A DNA stretch of 39,607 nucleotides from an uncultured Bacilli bacterium (GTDB lineage: Bacteria > Bacillota_I > Bacilli_A > RF39 > UBA660). The notes below the pieces were generated by a model that saw nothing but the letters and a program-made list of their open reading frames with translations, did no database searches and was not told the origin of the DNA. The position numbers were made by a program, and so were the translations under genes. The stretch's first letter is position 1. Every line of letters starts with the position of its first letter. This document shows, piece by piece, positions 9,360 through 17,658 of the stretch. Where the stretch lies: the NCBI GenBank assembly GCA_934183185.1, contig CAKPSO010000011.1:1-39607 (forward strand), read 5' to 3'.

Positions 9360-9373
9360 GAATTTTCTTATCT
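9348..9373 (-). terminator. Terminator after the ftsE-ftsX-M23 operon
   Basis: Minus-strand stem AGATAAG / CTTGTCT (one G-T pair), loop AAAATT, then TTTTT, overlapping the M23 hydrolase stop codon. Confidence 0.6.
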
Positions 9374-10606
9374 TTCTGTCCACCAAGCCCTAAGAGCAGA
9401 TGGGAAACCAATATATTGTCTTGGATTAATAGTACTTTTTTCATAAGCATAATAACTACTACATCCTCCTCCAACATTCCAATCACAACTTGTAACTTCT
9501 AAGTGTAGGTGTGCTGCAGTTGAACAACCACTATTACCCATTCTACCAATCATCGTACCTGTATTAACTTGCATTCCTTCACGGATATTTCCATAACTAC
9601 TTAAGTGTGCATAAGTTGAATAAATATATCTACCATTTACTAAGTGTCTTATTTTAACAACTTTAGCATTTCCGTTACAACCATAAGGACACCAGTTACC
9701 ACTAGTACATGAATCACTATATATTTTAAAGATAACACCATCTGCTATTGGATAAATCGGAATAGTTCTATCATTTGAATTAGATAAATCAATTCCTAAG
9801 TGTCCTCCATAGCCACCCCAGTTTTGCGTAACATAACCACTAGTCATTGGTCTAAAGAAACCATTTACTGATGGAGGAACAGGAATATTACTTCCACCAG
9901 CACTACTACCTCTATGAGCTCTATCATATCTATATTGACAAGCATAAATATCTTCACTTGGTCCACAACCTAACTTTTTATAGTAAGCTAGATTGGCTTT
10001 AGCAGCTTTTAACTGTTCTTGAACTGATGGCATAGATTCTCTAATAGATTTAGTATCAGCATTAATTCTTTCTTTTTCACTTTCAAGCTTGGCTTTAAGT
10101 GATTTTAATTCTTCTTTCTTAGAAGCTAATTCAGCTGACTTAGCTTTATTTGTTTTAATTAATTCATCTAATTCATTCATTACTTTTTGATTATACTCTG
10201 TTAATTGTTCTACTACACTTAATCTATAAACCATTTCTGTAACGCTTTCTGCTCCAAAAACATATTCCATATAAGCATTATTACCATTACTTACTTGTAA
10301 ATACTGAAATAGTTGTTTACTCTCTTCTGTTTTCTTTTCTATTTCAGCATTAGACTTATCTATCTCATCTTGTAGGCTTTTCATAGATACTTCTAAATCA
10401 CTTATTTGTTTTTCATAAGTAGCTATATTTTTCTTAATTTCTGCTACTTCTTGATCATTTTTAGCAATCTTTGCTTCTTTCTCTTCTAATTGTTTTGCAT
10501 AAGAATTTACCTCATTTTCAAATTCTTTTATGGTTTTAGCATCTACTTTAAAAGGTAGTAAGCAAAGAGATATTAATAATAAGACAGTTATTTTTCTTCT
10601 ATTCAT
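9368..10606 (-). CDS. Secreted M23 peptidoglycan hydrolase with coiled coil (PcsB/EnvC/CwlO-like partner of FtsEX)
   Basis: A 412-aa exported murein endopeptidase or activator. Residues 1-23 are a signal peptide ending VDA. Residues about 25-205 form long charged coiled coils (the usual FtsX-binding and autoinhibitory part). Residues 255-400 are a LytM/M23 domain with a complete zinc site: His269 and Asp273 (HLGID), His334 (AHL), His366 and His368 (HLHLE), so unlike EnvC it should be catalytically active. It begins two bases after the ftsX stop codon, fitting the known FtsEX-hydrolase pairing in which FtsE ATPase activity drives cell-wall cleavage at division or elongation. A Cys-rich insert (residues 300-310) may form disulfides. 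Confidence 0.88.
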   Translation of the reverse strand: MNRRKITVLLLISLCLLPFKVDAKTIKEFENEVNSYAKQLEEKEAKIAKNDQEVAEIKKNIATYEKQISDLEVSMKSLQDEIDKSNAEIEKKTEESKQLFQYLQVSNGNNAYMEYVFGAESVTEMVYRLSVVEQLTEYNQKVMNELDELIKTNKAKSAELASKKEELKSLKAKLESEKERINADTKSIRESMPSVQEQLKAAKANLAYYKKLGCGPSEDIYACQYRYDRAHRGSSAGGSNIPVPPSVNGFFRPMTSGYVTQNWGGYGGHLGIDLSNSNDRTIPIYPIADGVIFKIYSDSCTSGNWCPYGCNGNAKVVKIRHLVNGRYIYSTYAHLSSYGNIREGMQVNTGTMIGRMGNSGCSTAAHLHLEVTSCDWNVGGGCSSYYAYEKSTINPRQYIGFPSALRAWWTER

Positions 10607-10607
10607 A

Positions 10608-11507
10608 CTACACCTTTAAATACTTTCTTACAGCAGAAGATGAACCTATCATACCTACTAATATTCCTATTACAAGTATTATTCCTGATACCATATAAAT
10701 AAATGGTTCTGGTTCTACTAATCTAATAATTTCTGTATATAAGTAACCATGTAAGTGATTATAAAGGGCTACATAACCAAAGCATACTCCTAGTATTGGT
10801 AAAATTGCTCCAAGACAACCTAGTATCATTCCTTCTACAATAAATGGTGTTTTAATAGCTACATTACTAGCTCCAACAAGTCTCATAATTGATATTTCTC
10901 TTTTTCTTGAGAAGATTGTTAGTTTAATAGTGTTAACAATTAGAAAAACTGTTACTAAAATTAAGGCAATAACTACACCATAAGCTCCTTTTTCTACTAC
11001 ACTAAACATACTAATCATCTTATCAACCCAAGCTTCACCATAATTAACAACACTTACTTGTTCCATTTTCTTAATTTTTTCAGCTGTAGTTTTAATCTTC
11101 TCTACATCTTTTACTTTTACTTGAAATGTATCCTTTAAAGGATTATCATTGTCTTTCCAAGTAGACATTACCTCGTTAAATACTTCATTTTCTTTTCGCA
11201 TTTCTTCTTTGACAGCATTTTTACTTTGATAAGTTAAACTTTCAACATTATCCATTTTTTCTAGTTTATTTTGTACATCTTTTACCTGCTCTTCTGTAGC
11301 ATTATTATTTAGAAAGACAACTATTGTTAAGTCTTTTTCCATCTCCTTAGTAAAGTTTTCTACATTAAATGTTAAAATGATAGCTACTGCTACTATAAGT
11401 AAGGTTATTATAATACAAGAGATAGAAGCTAGTGATAGAGAAAAGTTACGAAAGACTGATTTAAAGGCATCTCTAATACTTCTACCTAACATTCTAAAGA
11501 ATTTCAT
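10608..11507 (-). CDS. ftsX: Cell division ABC transporter permease FtsX
   Basis: A 299-aa membrane partner of FtsE. TM1 is at about 24-44, followed by an outer domain (45-170) that binds the hydrolase, and then three more membrane segments (about 175-198, 222-248, 268-290), the standard FtsX topology. It overlaps ftsE by four bases (ATGA) and is followed after one base by the M23 hydrolase, so all three are coupled in translation. FtsEX does not transport a substrate; it conveys ATP hydrolysis across the membrane to the hydrolase. Confidence 0.93.
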   Translation of the reverse strand: MKFFRMLGRSIRDAFKSVFRNFSLSLASISCIIITLLIVAVAIILTFNVENFTKEMEKDLTIVVFLNNNATEEQVKDVQNKLEKMDNVESLTYQSKNAVKEEMRKENEVFNEVMSTWKDNDNPLKDTFQVKVKDVEKIKTTAEKIKKMEQVSVVNYGEAWVDKMISMFSVVEKGAYGVVIALILVTVFLIVNTIKLTIFSRKREISIMRLVGASNVAIKTPFIVEGMILGCLGAILPILGVCFGYVALYNHLHGYLYTEIIRLVEPEPFIYMVSGIILVIGILVGMIGSSSAVRKYLKV

Positions 11508-12193
11508 TCTTCATACTCCCCTTTCTCTACATGTTTTACTAAATGTCCATCTTTTAAAACTATTACTTCCTTTTGCATTCTATTAACAATATCTTTATCA
11601 TGAGTTGCCATAATAATAGTTGTTCCACAGGACTTGTTAATTTCTTCTAGTACTTGCATAATTTCCATACTCATATCAGGGTCTAAGTTACCAGTAGGTT
11701 CATCACAAAGTAAAAGTTTAGGTTCATTTACAATGGCTCTTGCTATAGCAACACGTTGTTGTTCTCCACCTGATAATTGATCTGGATAGTTATGAATCTT
11801 ATGTTTTAATCCAACTAATTCTATTGCTTTTAGTGTTTTCTTTCTGATTTCATCACGTTTAGCTCCTAAAACTTCCATAGTAAAAGCAACATTTTCATAA
11901 ACTGTAGACTTAGGTAATAAACGGTAATCTTGAAATACTATTCCTAATTTTCTTCTTAGTTTATATACTTTTTTATTTCTAAGTTTTAAAACATTAAGTC
12001 CTCCGACAATTATTTCTCCTTTTGTTGGTTTCTCTTCACGATATAACATCTTTATAAATGTACTCTTTCCACTTCCACTTCCACCTATTACAAAGACAAA
12101 AGATCCTTTTTTTATTGAAAGAGATAAGTCATAAATTGCTGTTACACCATTTTTGTATTGTTTGGTTACATTTTTTATTCTAATTAATTCCAT
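11504..12193 (-). CDS. ftsE: Cell division ATP-binding protein FtsE
   Basis: A 229-aa ABC ATPase with Walker A GGSGSGKST (37-45), signature LSGGEQQR (140-147) and Walker B LLLCDEP with catalytic Glu165. Sequence such as FQDYRLLP and the MEVLGA stretch are FtsE-typical. First gene of ftsE-ftsX-M23 hydrolase, behind an extended -10 promoter and downstream of a terminator that closes the prfB-yitT unit. Confidence 0.95.
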   Translation of the reverse strand: MELIRIKNVTKQYKNGVTAIYDLSLSIKKGSFVFVIGGSGSGKSTFIKMLYREEKPTKGEIIVGGLNVLKLRNKKVYKLRRKLGIVFQDYRLLPKSTVYENVAFTMEVLGAKRDEIRKKTLKAIELVGLKHKIHNYPDQLSGGEQQRVAIARAIVNEPKLLLCDEPTGNLDPDMSMEIMQVLEEINKSCGTTIIMATHDKDIVNRMQKEVIVLKDGHLVKHVEKGEYEE

Positions 12194-12220
12194 CTTATCC
12201 CACCTTCGTATTCAATTAAC

Positions 12221-12229
12221 ATTTTAGCA
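12221..12229 (-). promoter_or_regulatory. Extended -10 promoter of ftsEX
   Basis: Minus-strand TGCTAAAAT (extended -10) about 28 bases before the ftsE ATG. No good -35 box at 16-18 bases, as is usual for extended -10 promoters. Confidence 0.4.
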
Positions 12230-12270
12230 TAATTAGACATTTTTTGATAGAGTTAATTATTACCATGCAC

Positions 12271-12298
12271 AAAAAAGCATCAAAATCTTTAATTTTGA
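12271..12298 (-). terminator. Terminator after prfB-yitT-yitT
   Basis: Minus-strand perfect stem TCAAAAT / ATTTTGA with a 5-base loop, then TGC and six T residues, just after the 202-aa YitT gene. Confidence 0.65.
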
Positions 12299-12303
12299 CA
12301 CTC

Positions 12304-12912
12304 TTAGTTAGTAATTATACATAGACATTTATCTTTTCTTAGAATTTTATCCATTACTATTTTACTTATTATTAGGATAAAACTAGCATATAAGACTTTA
12401 GTAAAAGTAAAGTATACTCCACCAAGTACTACTATTATCATATTAATAATTAATGTGGTATTACTAAGAGGAATTTTAAAGTACTTATAAAATATTTGAC
12501 TAATAATATTAATTCCTCCGTTACTAAATCCTACTTTATACATAAAACCATTGCTTATTCCTAATGATATACCAATTATTAGACAACTTAGAAGTAAGTC
12601 AGAGGTATCTACGGTAATAATTTTAGTAACAGGTGATGTTATTGATACAAAAAATGGATAAATAAATGTTGCTAAAAGACTTGCTATTGTCTGTTCTTTA
12701 GATAAGAGGATTGTACTTAGAAAAAGACAAATACTACTTCCTATAAAGATAACTATGGATGGTGATACTTTTATTAGATAATTAACAATAATTGCTATAC
12801 CATTCATTCCCCCAGTTACTAATTTAATTGGATATAAAAATAGGTTAAAAACAATGCTAGAAAAAAAGAGACAGATTATTAATACTCCATAACGATATAG
12901 AATATTCTTCAT
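12304..12912 (-). CDS. YitT-family membrane protein lacking the C-terminal DUF2179 domain
   Basis: A 202-aa multi-pass membrane protein, paralogue of the 287-aa gene immediately upstream. It has the YitT repeats around GGMNGIAIIVNY and GFSNGGINIISQ. It ends at KCLCIITN, exactly where the paralogue enters its soluble DUF2179 domain (KAFYIITK). The bases after the stop do not continue that domain in any obvious frame and instead form a terminator, so this is a settled short form rather than a fresh frameshift. Function of the family is not established. Its ATG abuts the upstream stop codon, with GGGGGAGA as ribosome site. Confidence 0.8.
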   Translation of the reverse strand: MKNILYRYGVLIICLFFSSIVFNLFLYPIKLVTGGMNGIAIIVNYLIKVSPSIVIFIGSSICLFLSTILLSKEQTIASLLATFIYPFFVSITSPVTKIITVDTSDLLLSCLIIGISLGISNGFMYKVGFSNGGINIISQIFYKYFKIPLSNTTLIINMIIVVLGGVYFTFTKVLYASFILIISKIVMDKILRKDKCLCIITN

Positions 12913-13776
12913 CTATTCTCCCCCAAATACTTGATAAGCATCTGTTACTACAAAGAAAGCATCTGGATCTATTAGATGAATTCCTTCTTTGAATCTATAA
13001 TACTCTTTAGTTGGTATAACACTCATTAAGACATTTTGATCTTTATCTTTATAACCACCAGTTGCTTCAAATTTAGTAACTCCATGTTTCATTTCCTTTA
13101 AGATATATTCTTTAACTTCCTTATCTTTTTTAGTTATTATATAAAACGCTTTAGCATCACTTATTCCTAGTAGTACTCTATCCATTGCCCAAGTAACTAG
13201 ATATAAAACTATTAAGGCATACATTAATTTATTAAAACCAAAGGCAAAGAATCCTAGTAAAACTATTGTTCCATCAGTAAATATCATTGCTTGTCCCATA
13301 CCTATTTTTAGTTTTTTAGATATAATCATATTTAAAATATCAGTTCCTCCAGTAGAAAATCCAGCTTTAAAAATAAGTCCTGCTCCAACTCCTTGAAGTA
13401 GTCCCCCAAAGATTGCTACTAAAAGCATCTCACTTTGATTAAAACTAACATATTTAGATAAAAAACTAGTTAGATTTACAAAAATAGGAAATAAGATTGA
13501 ACCTAAAATACTTAATTTTGTTTTATCTTTTCCAAGAAAAATAAAAGATAGTACTAGTAAAAATATGTTAGCTATTAATATTACATAAGATTGATTAAAT
13601 TTAAAGAAATAGTTTAAGACGATTGATAGACCACTTACGCCTCCTGCTACTATGTTATTAGGTGAATAAAATAAATTAAATGCAAGAGCTACTAGTAAAC
13701 AACCAAAGATAAATTGTGTATATCTTTTTATTTTACTATGCTGATAAATATTATTAACAATTGCCTTGGGATTCAT
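12913..13776 (-). CDS. YitT-family membrane protein with DUF2179 domain
   Basis: A 287-aa protein. Residues about 15-205 form the YitT membrane domain (GGVSGLSIVLNY, GFSTGGTDILN), and residues about 208-285 form the soluble DUF2179 domain. Full normal length. The start lies 23 bases inside the end of prfB, so it is translated from the same message. The family's transport or regulatory role is unknown; conserved Gly-rich repeats suggest a small-solute channel or transporter, but that is not shown here. Confidence 0.87.
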   Translation of the reverse strand: MNPKAIVNNIYQHSKIKRYTQFIFGCLLVALAFNLFYSPNNIVAGGVSGLSIVLNYFFKFNQSYVILIANIFLLVLSFIFLGKDKTKLSILGSILFPIFVNLTSFLSKYVSFNQSEMLLVAIFGGLLQGVGAGLIFKAGFSTGGTDILNMIISKKLKIGMGQAMIFTDGTIVLLGFFAFGFNKLMYALIVLYLVTWAMDRVLLGISDAKAFYIITKKDKEVKEYILKEMKHGVTKFEATGGYKDKDQNVLMSVIPTKEYYRFKEGIHLIDPDAFFVVTDAYQVFGGE

Positions 13777-14873
13777 TTTTTGCTCCTTTCAAATATGCTT
13801 CCATAAATGGAGTTAAGTCACCATCTAAAACCTTAGTTACGTTACTTGTCTCATATGATGTTCTATGATCTTTTACCATTGAATATGGATGCATTACATA
13901 ACTTCTTATTTGTGAACCAAACTCTATATTCATTTGTTCTCCTTTTTCTTTTGCTAGTTCTTGTTCTTTTTTCTGTTGTTCTAATACATAAAGCTTAGAC
14001 TTTAGAACCTGTAGAGCTGTTTCTTTATTTTGAATTTGACTTCTTTCGTTCTGACAAGTTACTACTATACCAGTAGGAAGATGAGTTACTCTTACGGCAC
14101 TATCCGTGGTATTTACTCCTTGTCCTCCTGCTCCAGTTGAACGATATACATCTATTCTTATGTCCTTTTCATCTATATTTATATCTATATTTTTATCTAT
14201 TTCTGGAGTAACATCAACACTTGCAAAGGATGTATGACGTCTATTGGAAGAATCAAATGGAGATAACCTAACTAAACGATGAACACCTTTTTCTTCTTTT
14301 AAATAGCCATAAGCATAACTACCATCTACTTTGAAAGAAACACTTTTAATACCAGCTTCTTCTCCTGCTTGATAATTGTATAACGTTACTTTATAACCTT
14401 GTCTTTCACAGTATCTTAAATACATTCTATATAACATTTCTGCCCAGTCACAAGCTTCTGTTCCACCAGCTCCTGAATGAATATCAATAGTACAAGAATT
14501 AGTATCATATTCACTATCAAATAGCAAGTATATTTCAAATTGTTCTACTTCTTCTTTTAATTTATCATAATCTTTTATTAATGTCTCTTCTAATTCATTA
14601 TCTGGTTCTAGGGATAATAGTTCTATTAAATCTAGAGCATTCTTAGTATCTCCTTTATATGAAATTATATTCTCTAAAATTGCATTTATGTTGCTAAGCT
14701 TAGAGAAAACGCTTTCTCTTAATTCTTTATTATCCCAGAATCCTTCTTCTAACTGTTTCTTTTCTAATTCTTCTTTTTCTTTTACTTTCTTATCACAGTC
14801 AAAGTAACCTCCAAAGTTCTGCTAATTTTTTATCAATCTTTTCATAATTTCTTTTTAATTCTGATAGTTCCAT
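13754..14873 (-). CDS. prfB: Peptide chain release factor 2, with programmed +1 frameshift
   Basis: Terminates translation at UGA and UAA. The coding sequence is in two frames: 24 codons from ATG 14871-14873, then an in-frame TGA (14799-14801) that is bypassed by a +1 shift, then 348 codons to the stop at 13754. The joined product is 372 aa. SPF, which reads the stop codon, falls at 204-206 and GGQ, which triggers hydrolysis, at 249-251, nearly the same numbers as in E. coli RF2, confirming the junction. It begins with an AGAGGGATT site behind a good promoter and overlaps the downstream yitT gene by 23 bases. Confidence 0.96.
14798..14812 (-). promoter_or_regulatory. RF2 autoregulatory +1 frameshift site
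   Basis: Minus strand reads GGAGGTTACTTTGAC: an internal Shine-Dalgarno (14808-14812) three bases before CTT, then TGA and C. When RF2 is scarce, ribosomes pause at UGA and slip from CUU to UUU, reading on as GAC. This is the standard bacterial element. Confidence 0.95.
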
Positions 14874-14895
14874 AATAATCCCTCTTTCTATTCAC

Positions 14896-14924
14896 ATTTT
14901 AACAAATTATTTTTTATTAATCAA
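14896..14924 (-). promoter_or_regulatory. Promoter of prfB
   Basis: Minus-strand TTGATT (14919-14924), 17-base spacer, TAAAAT (14896-14901) with an upstream TG, 23 bases before the prfB ATG. Confidence 0.65.
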
Positions 14925-14964
14925 TTATGTGTATAAATTAGTAATTACTGCATAATATATTAGT

Positions 14965-14996
14965 GGGAAGGGTTCACGAATTTAGTGAAGATTCCC
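14965..14996. repeat. Nested inverted repeat upstream of prfB
   Basis: Two nested arms: GGGAA (14965-14969) with TTCCC (14992-14996), and inside them TTCAC (14973-14977) with GTGAA (14985-14989), separated by a 7-base loop. It is GC-richer than its surroundings and has no poly-T on either side, so it is not a simple terminator. It could be a protein-binding operator or a small structured RNA. Confidence 0.45.
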
Positions 14997-15009
14997 ATTA
15001 TATATAGAT

Positions 15010-15025
15010 GATACTATTAAGTATC
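15010..15025. repeat. Palindrome between helical-protein gene and prfB
   Basis: GATACT-ATTA-AGTATC, a perfect 6-base-pair stem with a 4-base loop, next to the terminator T-run of the upstream gene. On the plus strand it is followed by A residues, not T, so it is not a plus-strand terminator. Confidence 0.4.
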
Positions 15026-15059
15026 AAAAAAACAATGTAATCAAAGCGATTAGATTGTT
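15026..15059 (-). terminator. Terminator of the helical-protein gene
   Basis: Minus-strand stem AACAATCTAATC / GATTACATTGTT with a 5-base loop (one mismatch zone), followed by a T-run. The stem overlaps the stop codon at 15050-15052. Confidence 0.7.
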
Positions 15060-15979
15060 TTTTCTTTTATTTTAGCTTTCTCAGTAGCTGATACTAATGA
15101 TAAATCACTACCAAGAGATGCTATTATATCTTCTTTTTTTAATGATGCTAATCTTTTTTGTAATAAATCACATTCTTCTCTAGTTTCTGTTTGTGTATAA
15201 AGTTTTAGAGAAGGTAATAATATAATTGGTTCTTTACAAATTCCTACTGTTCTTTTTAAATAGTCTAGCTGAAAGTTTTCTTTTACTTCATCAATTATTC
15301 TTAGGGCAGGTAGTAATAGTCCTGTACTTTTATAATATTCATCTTTAGCGAGTTTTTCAATAAACTTTACTTGTCTTTCACTTTTAGAACTATTAATAGA
15401 ATCAGCTGCCATTAATAATTGTTCTTTATTTAAGTCTTCTTGATCATATAATAATTCACTTATCCCTCTAGCTTGATACTCTTCTTTACTATTTAAAACT
15501 TTACTAGCTAGTTCTAATGATATATCTTCTTTTATAGCTTCACTATTTAATAAGATATTTCGTTCTGCTATTCTTTGATAACTTTCTTTTGACTTTTTTA
15601 ATATTATTAGTGACTCTTCTACTTCATTATTCTTATGAATACTAGAACTACACATAACATCTCTCATACAATTAAGTAATACATCATCATTTGTTCTTGA
15701 TAAGATAAAGGAATAGTATAAAATCTCTTCTTTTGATAAGAATGAATAACATAATAGTTTTCTTAAACCTTTAGAGTATCTATTGGTTATTAAGTATTTT
15801 AATTCTTCTTTAGTAAATTTTCCTTCTTGTATAGTACTAACTGACATTAATTCTAAGATTCTTTCTATCTGTTTTTTATCAGTTGTTTCACCAAGTAATG
15901 TTACTGCTAACATATCCTCTTTAGATAACTTAACATCATATCCCATATTCTTTAATTTTTCTTCTACTTCTTTTATCAC
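15050..15979 (-). CDS. Predicted all-helical hypothetical protein
   Basis: A 309-aa protein that I do not recognise. It is almost entirely predicted helix, with leucine- and lysine/glutamate-rich segments of about 25-35 residues suggestive of an alpha-solenoid, and no signal peptide or membrane segment. I use GTG 15977-15979 as start because GGAGG lies 6 bases before it; a longer in-frame extension to 16018 has no ribosome site. It has its own promoter (16007-16035) and terminator, so it is a single-gene unit. Confidence 0.7.
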   Translation of the reverse strand: MIKEVEEKLKNMGYDVKLSKEDMLAVTLLGETTDKKQIERILELMSVSTIQEGKFTKEELKYLITNRYSKGLRKLLCYSFLSKEEILYYSFILSRTNDDVLLNCMRDVMCSSSIHKNNEVEESLIILKKSKESYQRIAERNILLNSEAIKEDISLELASKVLNSKEEYQARGISELLYDQEDLNKEQLLMAADSINSSKSERQVKFIEKLAKDEYYKSTGLLLPALRIIDEVKENFQLDYLKRTVGICKEPIILLPSLKLYTQTETREECDLLQKRLASLKKEDIIASLGSDLSLVSATEKAKIKEKTI

Positions 15980-16006
15980 TTTAAACCTCCAAATATTACT
16001 AGAAAT

Positions 16007-16035
16007 ACTATAACACATATTTAACTAATTATTAA
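16007..16035 (-). promoter_or_regulatory. Promoter of the helical-protein gene
   Basis: Minus-strand TTAATA (16030-16035), 17-base spacer, extended -10 TG-T-TATAGT (16007-16012 for the hexamer), 28 bases before the GTG start. Confidence 0.5.
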
Positions 16036-16044
16036 TTGTATTAT

Positions 16045-16076
16045 CAAAAAATGACCAATTGTTGAACTAGCCATTA
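16045..16076 (-). terminator. Possible terminator of the broken hypothetical gene
   Basis: Minus-strand stem AATGGCTAG / TTGGTCATT (several G-T pairs), loop TTCAACAA, then a T-run. Overlaps the stop codon. Confidence 0.5.
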
Positions 16077-16597
16077 GTTTTTGTTAATACTTTTTGGTAT
16101 GCCGTAGTTTCTCCCTCTTTTACACAATCAACAAAGAATTTATTTCTCATTTTATAATATCCCTGCCAATCATTTCTTTTATTAGTTTTTATAACAGTAT
16201 GTTCACTTTCAAAATCTAATTGACTTGATGGCATAATACAGTTATGCATTTTTTCATTTTCTAAATTGACATATAACAAGAAATTATCTTTTACACTAGG
16301 AGTAGTACCAAAAGTATCTAAATATTCTTCTAAAGTATATTTACCAATTAAAAACCAAATATCATTAGTTTCTTGTATAACACCTTGCGTATATTTTCCA
16401 AGTTCATGAATTGCAATTTCTTTATCATTGTTTAAACTTAAACCATTTTCTAACTCTTCTTTTAAATGCAATAAATGAATATATCTTTTAACTTTAGGAT
16501 TTTTTTCTAGTTCCTGCATTTCCTCAAAGTTTGATCTAATTATTTCTTTTATATCTTCTATATCTAATCTTAAATTTTCTAAAATTTATTGTTCCAT
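16067..16597 (-). pseudogene. Hypothetical protein gene broken by a stop at codon 4
   Basis: An open frame of 150 codons begins at ATG 16517-16519, but that ATG has GAGG only two bases upstream, too close for a ribosome site. In the same frame 78 bases upstream is an ATG (16595-16597) with an ideal GGGGG site (16604-16608). It reads Met-Glu-Gln-stop (TAA 16586-16588) and then 22 further codons of coding-like sequence joining the open frame. I read this as a gene inactivated by one nonsense change. The product (about 176 aa if restored) is soluble and not recognised; an ending around WQGYYKMRNKFFVDCVKEG is its most distinctive part. A shortened product from the later ATG cannot be excluded. 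Confidence 0.6.
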
Positions 16598-16741
16598 TTT
16601 ATTCCCCCAATCTATAAGTCTATAAAAAAAGTAACTCAATACACTAATATACTTTAAAAGAACCATTTATATGTATAGATGGCATAATAATTATATAATT
16701 TTTTCTTTTTTATCACAAGTTATTTTTTTATTTTATCTTAG

Positions 16742-16783
16742 AAAAAAAGCAAAAACGATACATATTTTATAAGCTATGTATCA
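16742..16783 (-). terminator. Terminator after the broken acetyltransferase
   Basis: Minus-strand stem GATACATA / TATGTATC, loop of 10 bases, followed by GTTTTTGCTTTTTTT. Its intact state suggests the gene was lost recently. Confidence 0.7.
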
Positions 16784-16792
16784 TTTCTATAA

Positions 16793-17296
16793 TTATATTT
16801 TTTCAAACAAATATACATTTTCAGGTAATTTTAGTTTTTCAAATACTCTTTGTTTTATTAATTTTCCACCCATATGTTTATAGAATTCATTTGTAGGATT
16901 AGCTGCTAAACAACCTACTATCATCTTTGTAAATCCCATATTTTTTTATTCTTTAATTGCCATAGCAAATAGCTTTCTACCATAACCCTGTCCTTTATAA
17001 TCATTTATCAAGTATAAAGCATACAACTCTCCACAATCATTATATTCAGCATCATCAGATACATCTACATTAATAAATCCTACTATTTCATTATTTACTT
17101 CAAGAACATATTGATGATTAATATTCTTATCAAGTTCTTTATAGAAATTATTTGATCTTTCTTGTTCGTTTAAATAAAGATTATCTAAAAATTCATCATT
17201 TACTATACCTCTATAAGTTTCATTCCATGCAGTCGTTACTATTCTTGCTACAGAAAAGCAGTCACTCTTTTTCATTTTTCTTATAATATAGTCCAT
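16793..17296 (-). pseudogene. GNAT-family N-acetyltransferase interrupted by an in-frame stop
   Basis: Acetyl-CoA-dependent transferase of the GNAT fold. The first 116 codons end at TAA (16946-16948), directly after the acetyl-CoA loop motif GQGYGR and following helix. The same frame continues for 50 more codons with textbook GNAT C-terminal sequence (MGFTKMIVGCLAANPTNEFY, HMGGK) to the true stop at 16793. The restored length of about 166 residues matches the family. A single change, probably a Leu TTA to TAA, explains the break. Good AAAGGAGA ribosome site and an intact terminator. Target of acetylation unknown. Confidence 0.85.
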
Positions 17297-17346
17297 ATTT
17301 ATCTCCTTTACTATATAATGATTATTCTTAAATATTGTTATTTTAA

Positions 17347-17652
17347 TTACTGTTTATTAGTTTTACTTAATACTTTTGAAAGCTTTAAATATGTAGTATC
17401 TTCTGACTTATTAAATAGTATTTGTTTTTCTTTTTCACTAAATAGATAATCAAGTCTTTTCAAGTTACTATATCCAATATCACCAACTTTTTTATAAATA
17501 ATTGTTTTTTCAATATATTTGCTAATTCTATATTAGTAATATCTTAGCTTAAGCTTTTCTGATATTATGAGTCATTCTGAATAAAAATCAACATTACAAT
17601 ATATCTTTTTGTTACTTTCCCCTAACTCTTTTAATGATAAATGTGTATTCAA
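17347..17652 (-). pseudogene. Decayed, multiply frameshifted gene remnant
   Basis: This 362-base stretch between the GNAT gene and the 176-aa membrane gene has no intact gene, but coding-like pieces follow one another in different frames. They are a piece starting NTHLSLKELGES and ending at TGA 17572, a short piece MTHNIRKA ending at TAA 17549, a piece DITNIELA from 17543, and a longer piece from YIEKTIIYKKVGDIGY to a stop at 17347. At least three disruptions are needed to join them. It starts right after the ATPase cluster's last stop codon, so it may once have been the cluster's final gene. I do not recognise the protein. Confidence 0.5.
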
Positions 17653-17658
17653 GTTTAT

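Noticed and set aside
14960..14998. Twelve-residue minus-strand open frame (starts MGIFTKF) across the nested inverted repeat
   Set aside because: No Shine-Dalgarno, and its sequence is fully explained by the inverted repeat.
15980..16018. Longer N-terminus for the helical protein (13 extra residues)
   Set aside because: No ribosome site for the extension and it would run across the -10 region of the promoter; GTG at 15979 has GGAGG at ideal distance.
16586..16948. Reassignment or programmed read-through of TAA, suggested by two in-frame TAA codons in neighbouring genes
   Set aside because: TAA is the normal stop of many intact genes here, and a third neighbour is frameshifted; simple gene decay explains all three.
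17572..17600. NVDFYS string in the remnant, as in the citrate synthase C-terminus
   Set aside because: Nothing on either side matches citrate synthase in any frame; most likely chance.
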